From: Colivivens sp963626085
GTDB taxonomy: Bacteria > Bacteroidota > Bacteroidia > Bacteroidales > Bacteroidaceae
NCBI GenBank assembly: GCA_963626085.1
Contig: CAVFVJ010000045.1
Location: forward strand, 8,101-72,100
DNA length: 64,000 nucleotides
Direction of reading: 5' to 3'
The notes beneath the pieces are model-generated. The model did no database searches, was not told where the DNA came from, and saw only the letters and a list, made by a program, of their open reading frames with translations. The position numbers were made by a program, and so were the translations under genes. Of this stretch, positions 25,259 through 34,404 are shown piece by piece; the stretch's first letter is position 1; the number at the start of each line of letters is the position of its first letter.

Positions 25259-26980
25259 ATGAAGAAGAATATAAAAATATCAGTCCGTACAGGAGTTGTA
25301 GCAATGGCAAGTATTCTTGCCTGCTACTCCTGTTCAGATACATGGGACGACCACTATGACTCCAACATCGACGGCATGAAAGTGAATGCGACCATTTATG
25401 AGCTGTTGAAGGCAGATCCTGACTACAGCGATTTTGTGAGGGTCGTTGACACTACTGGTTATGATGCCCTTCTTGATGAGTCACAGATCATAACGGTTTT
25501 TGCTCCGAAGAACGGTTTCAAAGTGGACAGCTTGATGGATGAGATTAAGGCTGGCAATAGAGACCAGGTCATCACCCGTTTCGTGAAGAACCATATCGCA
25601 CGTTACAACTACTCGTCAAATGCAAACGAGCAGACTCTTTCATTGTTGAACAAGAAGAACACAGTACTCCATAATGGAGTGGTTAGCGCAGACGCCGTAA
25701 AAGAGGCGGCTGCCGAGATTTTCTGTAATAACGGTATCCTGCACAAGATGGAGGGCATTCTCCCGTTCCATCCGAACATCTATGAAGAGATGGAAGTGAC
25801 GGAAGGCATGGACTCTATCTATAAGAAGTTGTCATACTACGACAACGACTCTTTGGATGTAGAGCGCAGTGTCTACCGTGGCACTGATGAGAACGGAAAC
25901 CGCATATATGTCGATTCTGTCATCATCAACAGCAACAAGATGATGTCGCACCTGAGAGCCTATGTACAGCGTGAGGACTCCAACTATATGGCTATCATTC
26001 CAAGCAATGACGCATATATGGAGCGTTACAACCAGGTGAAGGGCTACTTCAACTATAACCTCCATGAGGCTGACAGGGATTCGCTGCAGGACTTCTATGC
26101 GAACTACTACACGATGAACACTCTGCTTTACAATATGAACACCAATATGCATGACGAAGACTCGTTGGTGACAACCACCTACAACAAGTACAATCCTGAC
26201 CATTACGTGTTCTACAAGCCTTATGAGGAGGGCGGAATCCTTGCCCCAGGTTCATACAACAGTAAGATTGAGTGCAGTAACGGTGTTGTCTACACTACGG
26301 ACGCTTTCCCGACATCCATCTATGACGCGTTCTTCCATGACATAGAGATTGAGGCTGAGGCTACAGGTAATATCAACACAGACGAGAACTCAGGCGGCAA
26401 TGCCATCTACACAAAGACTTGTACGTATAATGTGGTTTCCGTGCAGGATTCAGTCGTTAAGGTGTCTGAGCGCGCTTATCTCGATGTGCAGCCGTCCACA
26501 AGTTCCAGTCAGCCGTACATCGCGTACAACATACCGAACACACTTGCCGGTACTTACGACATGTACCTCGTTACAGTGCCTTTGAAGTATGGAGATGGAG
26601 TGGCAGAGGCAGACTCTCTGAAACCCTATCAGTTCCGTGTCAACATGTTCTACCGTACGAACAAGGCGACAGACACAAGCTCTTCATGGCCGACTTCGAA
26701 GAACGAGACATTGAAGAATCCTATTGACGGAGGACAGAACTTCGTCAGCGACCCGGAGAAGGTGGACACCATCTATCTTGGAACAAAGACATTTACAGAG
26801 TGCTACCGTAATGCAACAAATGTAGGTGTAATGCTCCAGATTCAGGCTTATGTCACCTCTTCACAGACTAAGACCTACTCTCGTCGTATGCTTCTCGATC
26901 GTATTATCTTCCGTCCAAGTGGAATGCCTGATGATGAGTATCAGGTCTACAAGGAAGCTAAGGACAGTACTGAGGAATAG
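25259..26980 (+). CDS. FAS1 lipoprotein, smaller, with C-terminal beta-rich domain
   Basis: This 573-aa lipoprotein has probable lipidated Cys25 (CYSC). The first FAS1 domain spans about residues 40-175 (ITVFAPKNGFKVDSLMDE, then NGILHKMEGILPFH) and a second about 190-350 (MAIIPSNDAYMERYNQV, NGVVYTTDAFPTS). A beta-sandwich-like C-terminal part (about 365-565) includes AGTYDMYLVTVPLKYG and LLDRIIFRPSG. Its layout parallels the preceding gene, suggesting duplication and divergence. It is followed 18 bases later by the second susC. Confidence 0.8.
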   Translation: MKKNIKISVRTGVVAMASILACYSCSDTWDDHYDSNIDGMKVNATIYELLKADPDYSDFVRVVDTTGYDALLDESQIITVFAPKNGFKVDSLMDEIKAGNRDQVITRFVKNHIARYNYSSNANEQTLSLLNKKNTVLHNGVVSADAVKEAAAEIFCNNGILHKMEGILPFHPNIYEEMEVTEGMDSIYKKLSYYDNDSLDVERSVYRGTDENGNRIYVDSVIINSNKMMSHLRAYVQREDSNYMAIIPSNDAYMERYNQVKGYFNYNLHEADRDSLQDFYANYYTMNTLLYNMNTNMHDEDSLVTTTYNKYNPDHYVFYKPYEEGGILAPGSYNSKIECSNGVVYTTDAFPTSIYDAFFHDIEIEAEATGNINTDENSGGNAIYTKTCTYNVVSVQDSVVKVSERAYLDVQPSTSSSQPYIAYNIPNTLAGTYDMYLVTVPLKYGDGVAEADSLKPYQFRVNMFYRTNKATDTSSSWPTSKNETLKNPIDGGQNFVSDPEKVDTIYLGTKTFTECYRNATNVGVMLQIQAYVTSSQTKTYSRRMLLDRIIFRPSGMPDDEYQVYKEAKDSTEE

Positions 26981-26998
26981 TGTTAAACTCCTAAAGAT

Positions 26999-29900
26999 AT
27001 GAATTATATGAAGACATATTTAAATGACAATATGCTGCGTTTCTGCAGAGCCGGAATCGCAACTATGATATTCTGCGTAGGAGTTCTTCCTGTGTCCGCG
27101 CAAGATGATGAAGCTGCAGATGCAGTTGAGGCGGCTCCTGTGAAAAAGAAGGTGACGAAATCGACTAAGAAATATCCTATGATGGAGATTTCCGGTAAGA
27201 TTGTCGACGCTTCAACTGGTGAGCCATTGGCAGGTGTGAGGGTTAAGTCTTACAACAACAGTTTCTATACCGCCATGACTGACGAGAACGGTGAATACAA
27301 GATAAGTGTCCCTACGTTCGTCACTTCACTGTCGGCTTCTGCTGAAGGCTACAACATCGGTCAGGTCGCTATCAACGACCGTACCAGTGGGGTTGACTTC
27401 AACCTGTATACAGACAAGTACCTTGGTGTGTATTCAGAGAAGACAACCGCTTCCAAGACTGTCGGTGCATCAGGCTTCGGTGAGGATGCTGCTTTCACTG
27501 CTGATCAAGAGGTGCAAAACCATCTCGGTGGTGACGTGCGCTCCATCTCACGTTCTGGAATTCCCGGAATGGGAGTCAACCTGTTCATTGAGGGCTACCA
27601 CTCAATCAACGCTTCCTCCCAGCCTCTGATTGTGATTGACGGTGTCATCCACGACCAGATGTACAGTTCCACAATGATGCACAACGGTTATTACAATAAT
27701 CCACTGACCATGCTCAGTATGGACGACATCGCTGACATCAAGGTGATGAAGAACGGTACTGCCATCTATGGTTCTCAGGCAGCCAATGGCGTTATCCTTA
27801 TCAACACCAAGCGTAACACAACGATGAAGACTACCATCGACGTGAACATCAGCGGAGGCTTTGAGTTCATTCCTGAGACTCCTGACATGATGAATTCTGA
27901 CGAGTACAGGGCGTACGCTTCTGCTCTGCTGAAGGGTTCCAACAGTAAGCTGGAGAACTTCAAGTTCCTGCAGACCGACCCGAACTACTACTATTATAAT
28001 ATGTACCACAACAATACCGACTGGAAGGATGTCGTTTACAGAGAGGCTTTCTCTCAGAACTACGGAGTCAACATCCAAGGTGGTGACGAAGTGGCAAACT
28101 ATAACTTGTCTGTTGGATACATGTCGGCTCAGTCAACTCTGAAACGAAATGACATCAACCGTTTCCATATACGTTTCAACTCCGACATTATCTTGACTGA
28201 GAAGTTGACCACACGCTTCGATGTTTCTTACTCAAACCTCAAGCGTGACTTGAGGGACGACGGTCTCAAGAGCACATTCCAAGCCAATGCGGTCTCATCT
28301 CCGAACGTGCTTGCATTGATCAAGTCTCCTTTCGTGGCTCCTTACGACTTCGCTACCGACGGTACTATGTCACACTTCATCGCTGACGCTGATGACTATC
28401 TGGACGAGGCTATCGGAAGTTCCGCTTCTCTTGCCAATCCTCTTGGTCTGCTTGAGAACGGTGAGGCTCTCAACAAGAACCGTACGGACAATACCAACGT
28501 GAATATCGCTATCACTCCGGTATGGCATATCAAGACCAACATGACATTGCAAGAGAAGTTCAGTTATACTACTGCCAGCTTTGATGAGAACTACTACACT
28601 GCCATTGTCGGTATGCCGAGATACTATATAGAGGATGTGGGTACAGTGGAGAATGAGGTTGGCTCAAACTTCACTAACCATAAGGCTACAATGAGTGACA
28701 CACGTTTCGACTGGGCTATTCCACTCGGTAAGCACCGTTTGGACTTCTTTGCCGGTTTCCGCTACCTGAACGATAATTACAAGGCTTCAAACCTCTATGC
28801 TTACAGTACGGGTAACGACAAGACTCCGTCACTCGGCAGTGCGACAGGTAAGAAACGCTCGTTCGGTACTGACGACACATGGAAGTCTATCGCATGGTAT
28901 GGCAACCTCGACTACAACTACCGTGAGAAGTATTATCTGCAGGGTTCATTCGCCCTTCAGTCTTCTTCACGCTTCGGTACAGAGGCAGATGCAGGTCTCA
29001 AGATGTTCGGTGTGAGATGGGGATTCTTCCCATCTATTCAGGGCGCATGGGTAATCAGCAATGAGAAATGGTTCAATGCAGGTAATATCGTCAATATGTT
29101 GAAGGTCAACGCTGGCTTCGAATCAGTCGGTAACGACTCATACGACAACAATGCGGCTTACACATACATGAGCAGTAAGGCTTTCCTCTTGAACAACGCA
29201 GTAGGTATCGGTATCACCAATATCGGTAATGCTAAGTTGCGTTGGGAGTTGACCAACCGCTTCAACGCAGGTCTCGAAGGAAACTTCTTCAACAACCGCT
29301 TGAACGCAAAGTTCAACTACTTCTATGCGAAGACAAGCAACCTCGTGACTCTCGGTACAATCGCATACGTCTCAGGTCAAAAACAGTACTGGACTAACGA
29401 CGGAGCAATGAAGAACCAGGGCTTCGACGTGGCATTGACTGGTAAGGTTATTAACGAGAACAACTTCAAGTTCGAACTCGGTGCGAGCCTCGGTCATTAT
29501 AAGAATGAGATAACACAGTTGCCGGAGAATGTATCATCAATGGAGTCTGAGTACTACAACGCTACCATCCTCACAAAGGTAGGCAGTCCTCTTGGAGTGT
29601 TCTATGGCTACAAGACTAACGGTGTGTTCTCGACTACCGCGCAGGCAGAGGCAGCAGACCTCGGAATCCTGAACAAGGCGGGAACGAAGATCAACTTCAA
29701 GGCAGGTGACATGATATTCGTTGACCAGAACGGTGACAAACTCATCACAGACGCTGACCGTGTAGTCATCGGTGACCCGAACCCTGATTTCTATGGTAAC
29801 ATCCGTGCCAACTTCATGTTCGGCAAGAACTGGACCCTTGGTGTCAACTTCAACTACAGTGTCGGTAACGACGTGTATAACTACCAGCGTTCAATCCTCG

Positions 29901-30274
29901 AAGGTGGCAATGCTTTCGTGAACCAGACAACAGCGATGAACCGTCGTTGGCTTGCAGAAGGTCAGTCAACTGACATGCCGCAGGCTGTCTTGAACGACGA
30001 GATGGGCAACTCTCGTTTCTCTGACCGTTGGATTGAGGACGGCTCATACTTGAAACTCAAGAATGTGACCCTCAGCTATAAGCTCCCTGTAACCAATACA
30101 TATGTTCAGGGACTTACCATTTGGGCTGCAGCAAACAACCTGCTTACATTCACCAAGTACTTGGGTTCAGACCCGGAAGTGTCTTGCGGCAATTCATCAC
30201 TGATTCAGGGAATCGATGCCGGCTACACTCCTTACGGACGCAGTATCACTCTCGGTGTTAAGATTAACTTGTAA
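26999..30274 (+). CDS. SusC/RagA-family TonB-dependent outer-membrane receptor (second copy)
   Basis: This 1091-aa SusC-type transporter has a signal peptide ending VLPVSAQ; the true start may be the third in-frame ATG (27032), which gives a more typical leader. An acidic/basic low-complexity stretch (DDEAADAVEAAPVKKK) precedes a carboxypeptidase-D-like domain (GEPLAGVRVKSYN, TDENGEYKI), a plug (SGIPGMGVNLFIEGYHSIN, PLIVIDGVIHD, VMKNGTAIYGSQAANGVILI) and the barrel, ending ITLGVKINL. It is clearly different from the first SusC of this locus, so the two pairs probably import different ligands. Confidence 0.95.
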   Translation: MNYMKTYLNDNMLRFCRAGIATMIFCVGVLPVSAQDDEAADAVEAAPVKKKVTKSTKKYPMMEISGKIVDASTGEPLAGVRVKSYNNSFYTAMTDENGEYKISVPTFVTSLSASAEGYNIGQVAINDRTSGVDFNLYTDKYLGVYSEKTTASKTVGASGFGEDAAFTADQEVQNHLGGDVRSISRSGIPGMGVNLFIEGYHSINASSQPLIVIDGVIHDQMYSSTMMHNGYYNNPLTMLSMDDIADIKVMKNGTAIYGSQAANGVILINTKRNTTMKTTIDVNISGGFEFIPETPDMMNSDEYRAYASALLKGSNSKLENFKFLQTDPNYYYYNMYHNNTDWKDVVYREAFSQNYGVNIQGGDEVANYNLSVGYMSAQSTLKRNDINRFHIRFNSDIILTEKLTTRFDVSYSNLKRDLRDDGLKSTFQANAVSSPNVLALIKSPFVAPYDFATDGTMSHFIADADDYLDEAIGSSASLANPLGLLENGEALNKNRTDNTNVNIAITPVWHIKTNMTLQEKFSYTTASFDENYYTAIVGMPRYYIEDVGTVENEVGSNFTNHKATMSDTRFDWAIPLGKHRLDFFAGFRYLNDNYKASNLYAYSTGNDKTPSLGSATGKKRSFGTDDTWKSIAWYGNLDYNYREKYYLQGSFALQSSSRFGTEADAGLKMFGVRWGFFPSIQGAWVISNEKWFNAGNIVNMLKVNAGFESVGNDSYDNNAAYTYMSSKAFLLNNAVGIGITNIGNAKLRWELTNRFNAGLEGNFFNNRLNAKFNYFYAKTSNLVTLGTIAYVSGQKQYWTNDGAMKNQGFDVALTGKVINENNFKFELGASLGHYKNEITQLPENVSSMESEYYNATILTKVGSPLGVFYGYKTNGVFSTTAQAEAADLGILNKAGTKINFKAGDMIFVDQNGDKLITDADRVVIGDPNPDFYGNIRANFMFGKNWTLGVNFNYSVGNDVYNYQRSILEGGNAFVNQTTAMNRRWLAEGQSTDMPQAVLNDEMGNSRFSDRWIEDGSYLKLKNVTLSYKLPVTNTYVQGLTIWAAANNLLTFTKYLGSDPEVSCGNSSLIQGIDAGYTPYGRSITLGVKINL

Positions 30275-30289
30275 ACAATCTCAAAATAT

Positions 30290-30311
30290 CCCTCCTCTTT
30301 CGGGAGGAGGG
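30290..30311 (+). promoter_or_regulatory. Perfect hairpin between the second susC and susD
   Basis: CCCTCCTC (30290-30297) and GAGGAGGG (30304-30311) form a perfect 8-bp stem with loop TTTCGG. It ends one base before an in-frame ATG (30313) and 22 bases before the preferred susD start (30334). There is no T-run, so it is unlikely to be a terminator. The 3' arm contains a Shine-Dalgarno-like GGAGG that the stem would hide. A role in susC/susD stoichiometry or mRNA stability is inference. Confidence 0.6.
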
Positions 30312-30333
30312 TATGAAGACTAAACAGAAATAT

Positions 30334-32415
30334 ATGAAAACAAAATCAATCATATTGTCAGGCTTGCTCTTGGCTACGCTTGGAGCTGCCACAACTTCAT
30401 GCGAAGATATGCTAAATGTCGAGGACGAGTTGCATACAAAGGATCTTGCGCCTAAAGACACAGTATATCAGGTGATGGGTATCCTCAACCGCATGCAGAG
30501 TCTGGTTGACCGTACTGTTGTGCTCGGTGAACTCCGTGCCGATCTTGTGGACCTCAATGAGGCTGTTGCAAGTACCGCACTTCAGGAGGTGATGGCAAAC
30601 AACATATCAACCGACAACGAATACAATTCCATCGCAGACTACTACTCAGTGGTAAATGCTTGTAATGTCTACCTTGCGTACGTTGACTCCAACTATGTGG
30701 AGCACAATAAAAAGAAGTACGAGAGGGAAATACAGGTTGTGAAGACCTACAGGGCATGGACTTACCTTGAACTTGCCAAGACCTATGGAACAGTTCCGTT
30801 CGTCATTGACCCAGTGCTCACTTCTGTTGACGCAGACAAAATCGTTGAGTCAACCACCAACCGTGCGGACATGGAAGCAATCTGTACATACTTCATCAAT
30901 GACTTGCTTCCTTATGTGCAGACTTCCATCCCGGTTACTGTGCCCAACTACGGCACCATCAACGGTTACAAGAGCCAGAACTTCTTCATCCCTACACGAC
31001 TGATGGTGGCTGAACTGTATCTGTGGAGAGGTAGCTTTACAGGCAACCAGAGCGATTTCGTGAGTGCGTGCCAGTACTATTACGACTACATCAATACTGA
31101 TAACAACGTGGTAACTACAGGTGTAGCAAAAGTGAAATGGAGCGACAATAATTTCCGTCATGCAGAAGACACATATTCTGCTTCGTTCGCTCTTGAGACT
31201 TCGGATACTATCACGGTCATTCCGATGGATACCTGCGCCTACGACGGTACATGGAGTCAACTCTATGCTATGTTCAACTCTCAGTTTGAGAACAACTACT
31301 ACGTGCCGATAGTGCCGTCACAGCGTATACGTGAGATTTCAGGCGATCAGGTCAACTGTGTTTATTCTAACATAAACAATAAGCGCGACACTGTCTACAG
31401 CACATCCAAGATTGAATGGGAAGACTCACTTCAGAGAGGAGACCTCCGTTTGAACGCAGTCTACAACCGCTCTGCTGTGAGCAACATGTATACAGCTAAG
31501 TACAGTCAAGACCGTCAGCATATCATGAAGTATGCTACAAGTACGAACAACTATGGAGCAGACCAGAAGCTGAAGTATTACAGACTGTACCGCAAGAATA
31601 TCGTATACCTGCATTTCGCTGAGGCACTCAACCGTGCAGGCTTCCCACAGACAGCGTTTGCAATCTTGAAATACGGTTTGACCAATGAGACTATTAGCAA
31701 TTATGTTTCAGATGCTGAGGAACAAAATTTGATGAAAGTACCATCATATATTTATGGTAATATCTCATATTGGTCTACTCTCGATTTCCGCACAGCCTAT
31801 TCTTCAAATGTGTCAACTGAAAATCCGGCGAACACTTTGGGAATCCATTCACGTGGTTCGGGCGACTCTGAATTCAACAAGTACTATGCGTTGTCATACG
31901 ATGCAGCGTTGTGGGGATCGGTAGATTCATTGGCTGCAGTTCGTGACTCGTTGTATGAGGTTCTGATGGAAAAAACAGAATTAGGAACTATAAATCCTGA
32001 CGCTTATATGATTGAAATCAAGGTCAAGAACCCTGATTCTGCTGAGAACGATTCTGTATCCACGTATATTACAGCCTATGATTTCACCACCAGTGAGGAT
32101 TCAATAGCTTATATTGAGGCTTATGAGGATTATTATGTAAGCTATCTGGTTTATCAGATTAAGTCCAGAGATGCTTACAATGCTTGTAAAGAAGGATGGC
32201 AGAAGGATGTTGAACAGCTGATTCTCAATGAGGAAGCCCTTGAGGGTATGTTCGAGGGAACACGCTTCTACGACCTGATGCGTTACGCTATGTACAACCA
32301 AGATCCAGACTATATCTACAAGCAGGTAGTGAAACGTAAGGGTTCAGATACGATGGACAGTAGGGCTGAGGCTCTCCGCGGAGGCAACTGGTACTTGCCG
32401 CTGCCGAAGAAGTAA
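30334..32415 (+). CDS. SusD/RagB-family nutrient-binding lipoprotein (second copy)
   Basis: This 693-aa lipoprotein pairs with the preceding SusC. The leader MKTKSIILSGLLLATLGAAT ends at lipidated Cys23 (TTSC). SusD features are the helical core (VVKTYRAWTYLELAKTYGTVPFV, RLMVAELYLWRG) and the C-terminal LNEEALEGMFEGTRFYDLMRYA signature. An ATG at 30313 would add seven residues but sits directly on a hairpin. The region encoded by about 31690-32180 is longer than in typical SusD proteins, acidic, and visibly richer in A+T than the flanks, suggesting an inserted or exchanged segment. It is the last gene of the locus. Confidence 0.94.
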   Translation: MKTKSIILSGLLLATLGAATTSCEDMLNVEDELHTKDLAPKDTVYQVMGILNRMQSLVDRTVVLGELRADLVDLNEAVASTALQEVMANNISTDNEYNSIADYYSVVNACNVYLAYVDSNYVEHNKKKYEREIQVVKTYRAWTYLELAKTYGTVPFVIDPVLTSVDADKIVESTTNRADMEAICTYFINDLLPYVQTSIPVTVPNYGTINGYKSQNFFIPTRLMVAELYLWRGSFTGNQSDFVSACQYYYDYINTDNNVVTTGVAKVKWSDNNFRHAEDTYSASFALETSDTITVIPMDTCAYDGTWSQLYAMFNSQFENNYYVPIVPSQRIREISGDQVNCVYSNINNKRDTVYSTSKIEWEDSLQRGDLRLNAVYNRSAVSNMYTAKYSQDRQHIMKYATSTNNYGADQKLKYYRLYRKNIVYLHFAEALNRAGFPQTAFAILKYGLTNETISNYVSDAEEQNLMKVPSYIYGNISYWSTLDFRTAYSSNVSTENPANTLGIHSRGSGDSEFNKYYALSYDAALWGSVDSLAAVRDSLYEVLMEKTELGTINPDAYMIEIKVKNPDSAENDSVSTYITAYDFTTSEDSIAYIEAYEDYYVSYLVYQIKSRDAYNACKEGWQKDVEQLILNEEALEGMFEGTRFYDLMRYAMYNQDPDYIYKQVVKRKGSDTMDSRAEALRGGNWYLPLPKK

Positions 32416-32444
32416 GACATTACTGTTACTGATATTATATAATA

Positions 32445-32483
32445 GGAGAGGGATGCAGCTACGCATCTCTCTCCGTTGTTTTT
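32445..32483 (+). terminator. Terminator of the SusCD locus
   Basis: A 12-bp stem (GGAGAGGGATGC, 32445-32456, with GCATCTCTCTCC, 32463-32474; one GU pair), a six-base loop and a T-rich tail TTGTTTTT form a rho-independent terminator 29 bases after the second susD stop. Confidence 0.9.
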
Positions 32484-32569
32484 GTACCGCCTCAGTGTAT
32501 AGCCAGTCTTGCGATATATGTGATATACGTCAAAAAGTAGATTCCTTCGTGATTTTCTTTGCTGTTTAT

Positions 32570-32600
32570 TTTGCCAGTTGAATGGAATAGTGTAATTTTG
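32570..32600 (+). promoter_or_regulatory. Promoter of the leu operon
   Basis: TTTG at 32570-32573, a 19-base spacer and TAATTTTG at 32593-32600 match the Bacteroidetes -33/-7 consensus exactly. Transcription would begin near 32607, giving a leader of about 245 bases before leuA that contains a leader peptide and an attenuator. Confidence 0.8.
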
Positions 32601-32623
32601 CAGTCGACAATTGAACGAATATT

Positions 32624-32698
32624 ATGAAGTCTCTAAATATTATCGGTATTATTCTATCACTACGAATTAGTAAGCTCGGAGTGAGAGAGGCTGTGTGA
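32624..32698 (+). CDS. leu operon leader peptide (24 aa)
   Basis: This short frame begins about 17 bases after the predicted transcription start and encodes MKSLNIIGIILSLRISKLGV followed by REAV and TGA. Eleven of 24 residues are Ile (5), Leu (4) or Val (2). Three of the four Leu codons are CTA, a codon that is rare in the neighbouring genes. Its last codons overlap the first antiterminator strand (32674-32692), so ribosome position decides which RNA helix forms. It has no expected function beyond sensing charged branched-chain tRNAs. The call is based on composition, position and the matching attenuator, not on similarity. Confidence 0.8.
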   Translation: MKSLNIIGIILSLRISKLGVREAV

Positions 32699-32778
32699 TA
32701 CATGATGATGTTAACGAGATGCATATACAGAGAATAGATTAAGCCTTTCTTGCTCCGAGCGAGAGAGGCTTTGTTTTT
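32674..32778 (+). promoter_or_regulatory. Transcription attenuator of the leu operon
   Basis: Strand 2 (32674-32692, inside the leader peptide frame) can pair with strand 3 (32742-32760) over 19 contiguous positions (three GU), forming an antiterminator. Strand 3 can instead pair with strand 4: 32741-32753 with 32759-32771, 13 bp, followed by TTGTTTTT (to 32778), a rho-independent terminator. Strand 2 closely resembles strand 4, which is the hallmark of a two-state switch. A ribosome that reaches the leader stop masks strand 2 and permits termination. A ribosome stalled at the Ile/Leu codons (about 32639-32662) leaves most of strand 2 free and favours read-through into leuA. Confidence 0.85.
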
Positions 32779-32850
32779 ATGTCGCCCTTTGTGACAATAT
32801 GACTTTGGGCTGCGGATGAAGGAAATGATTATTTTAAAACAGAAGATAAA

Positions 32851-34350
32851 ATGGAACGATTATTTATTTTTGACACTACATTGAGAGATGGTGAACAGGT
32901 GCCAGGATGCCAGTTGAATACTGTAGAGAAGATTCAGGTGGCTAAGCAATTGGAGACGCTTGGTGTAGATGTTATTGAGGCGGGTTTCCCCGTGTCGAGT
33001 CCTGGAGACTACAATTCCGTTATCGAGATCTCAAAGGCAGTCACATGGCCAACCATCTGTGCATTGACGCGTGCTGTGGAGAAAGACATTGATGTGGCTG
33101 TGGAGGCTCTCAGGTTTGCCAAAAGGAAACGTATTCATACTGGAATTGGTACGAGCGACTCTCATATCAAGTACAAGTTCAACAGTAATCGGGAAGAGAT
33201 AATCGAACGTGCTGTGGCTGCCGTGAAGTATGCCAGACGCTTCGTGGACGATGTGGAGTTCTATGCGGAGGATGCTGGACGTACGGATAACGAATACCTT
33301 GCACGTGTAATAGAGGCTGTGACAAAAGCCGGAGCTACCGTCTGCAATATCCCCGACACCACAGGTTTCCGTATCCCACAGGAGTATTTCGAGAAGATCA
33401 AGTACCTGTATGAGCATGTGGATGCCTTTGCCGCTGGCAAGTCGATACTGTCAACCCACTGCCATAACGACCTCGGAATGGCTACAGCCAATACCGTAGC
33501 TGGTGTGATGGGTGGCGCACGTCAGGTGGAGGTGACTGTCAACGGCATCGGTGAGCGTGCTGGCAATACCTCGCTTGAGGAGATAGCCATGATATTCAAG
33601 ACACATCCGGACCTCGGCATAGAGACAAACATCAATACAACTAAGATTTATCCTACAAGCCGTATGGTGTCTAGTCTGATGAACATGCCAGTGCAGCCCA
33701 ATAAGGCTATAGTAGGCCGCAATGCCTTTGCTCATTCGTCTGGCATCCATCAGGACGGAGTACTGAAGAACGCTTCTACATACGAGATTATGGATCCGAA
33801 GGATGTGGGAATCGACGACGCTTCAATCGTACTTACTGCACGCTCTGGTCGCGCAGCGTTGAAGTACAGGTTGCATATCAACGGAGTGGATGTGAGCGAC
33901 GAGAAACTCGACAAGGTATATCAAGACTTCCTCGTGCTTGCCGATAAGAAGAAAGAGGTGACGGACGATGACATACTTGTGCTTGCTGGAGCGGATCGCT
34001 CAGACACTCACAGCATAAAACTTGACTACTTGCAGGTAACTACTGGTAAAGGTGTGCGTTCTGTTGCAAGTATCGGTCTGCAGATCGCAAACGAACATTT
34101 TGAGTCTGCAGCGTCGGGCAACGGACCGGTGGATGCTGCCATCAAGGCCCTGAAGACTATTGTCAAGCGTGAGATGACTCTGAGGGAATTCACTATCCAA
34201 GCAATTTCCAAAGGCTCAGACGATTTGGGTAAGGTGCACATGCAGGTGGAGCATAACGGACATGTGTATTACGGCTTCGGTGCCAACACCGACATCGTGA
34301 CAGCGTCTGTAGAGGCATACATCGACTGCATCAACAAGTTCAAGTCATGA
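32851..34350 (+). CDS. leuA: 2-isopropylmalate synthase
   Basis: The enzyme (499 aa) condenses 2-ketoisovalerate with acetyl-CoA, the first committed step of leucine synthesis. The DRE-TIM barrel starts with FDTTLRDGEQVPG, has the metal-binding STHCHNDLGMATAN segment (about residue 205) and the GNTSLEE block. The C-terminal LeuA dimer/regulatory domain (about 360-495) should confer leucine feedback inhibition. It is first in an operon with leuC, leuD, a second LeuA-like gene and leuB, behind an attenuator. Confidence 0.97.
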   Translation: MERLFIFDTTLRDGEQVPGCQLNTVEKIQVAKQLETLGVDVIEAGFPVSSPGDYNSVIEISKAVTWPTICALTRAVEKDIDVAVEALRFAKRKRIHTGIGTSDSHIKYKFNSNREEIIERAVAAVKYARRFVDDVEFYAEDAGRTDNEYLARVIEAVTKAGATVCNIPDTTGFRIPQEYFEKIKYLYEHVDAFAAGKSILSTHCHNDLGMATANTVAGVMGGARQVEVTVNGIGERAGNTSLEEIAMIFKTHPDLGIETNINTTKIYPTSRMVSSLMNMPVQPNKAIVGRNAFAHSSGIHQDGVLKNASTYEIMDPKDVGIDDASIVLTARSGRAALKYRLHINGVDVSDEKLDKVYQDFLVLADKKKEVTDDDILVLAGADRSDTHSIKLDYLQVTTGKGVRSVASIGLQIANEHFESAASGNGPVDAAIKALKTIVKREMTLREFTIQAISKGSDDLGKVHMQVEHNGHVYYGFGANTDIVTASVEAYIDCINKFKS

Positions 34351-34404
34351 ACCGTTGTGACGTGTGAGATAAAACATGATTACGAAAACATATAAGTAAA
34401 ACAG

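Noticed and set aside
27602..28078. 158-codon minus-strand frame inside susC
   Set aside because: Antisense shadow of a conserved SusC plug and barrel region.
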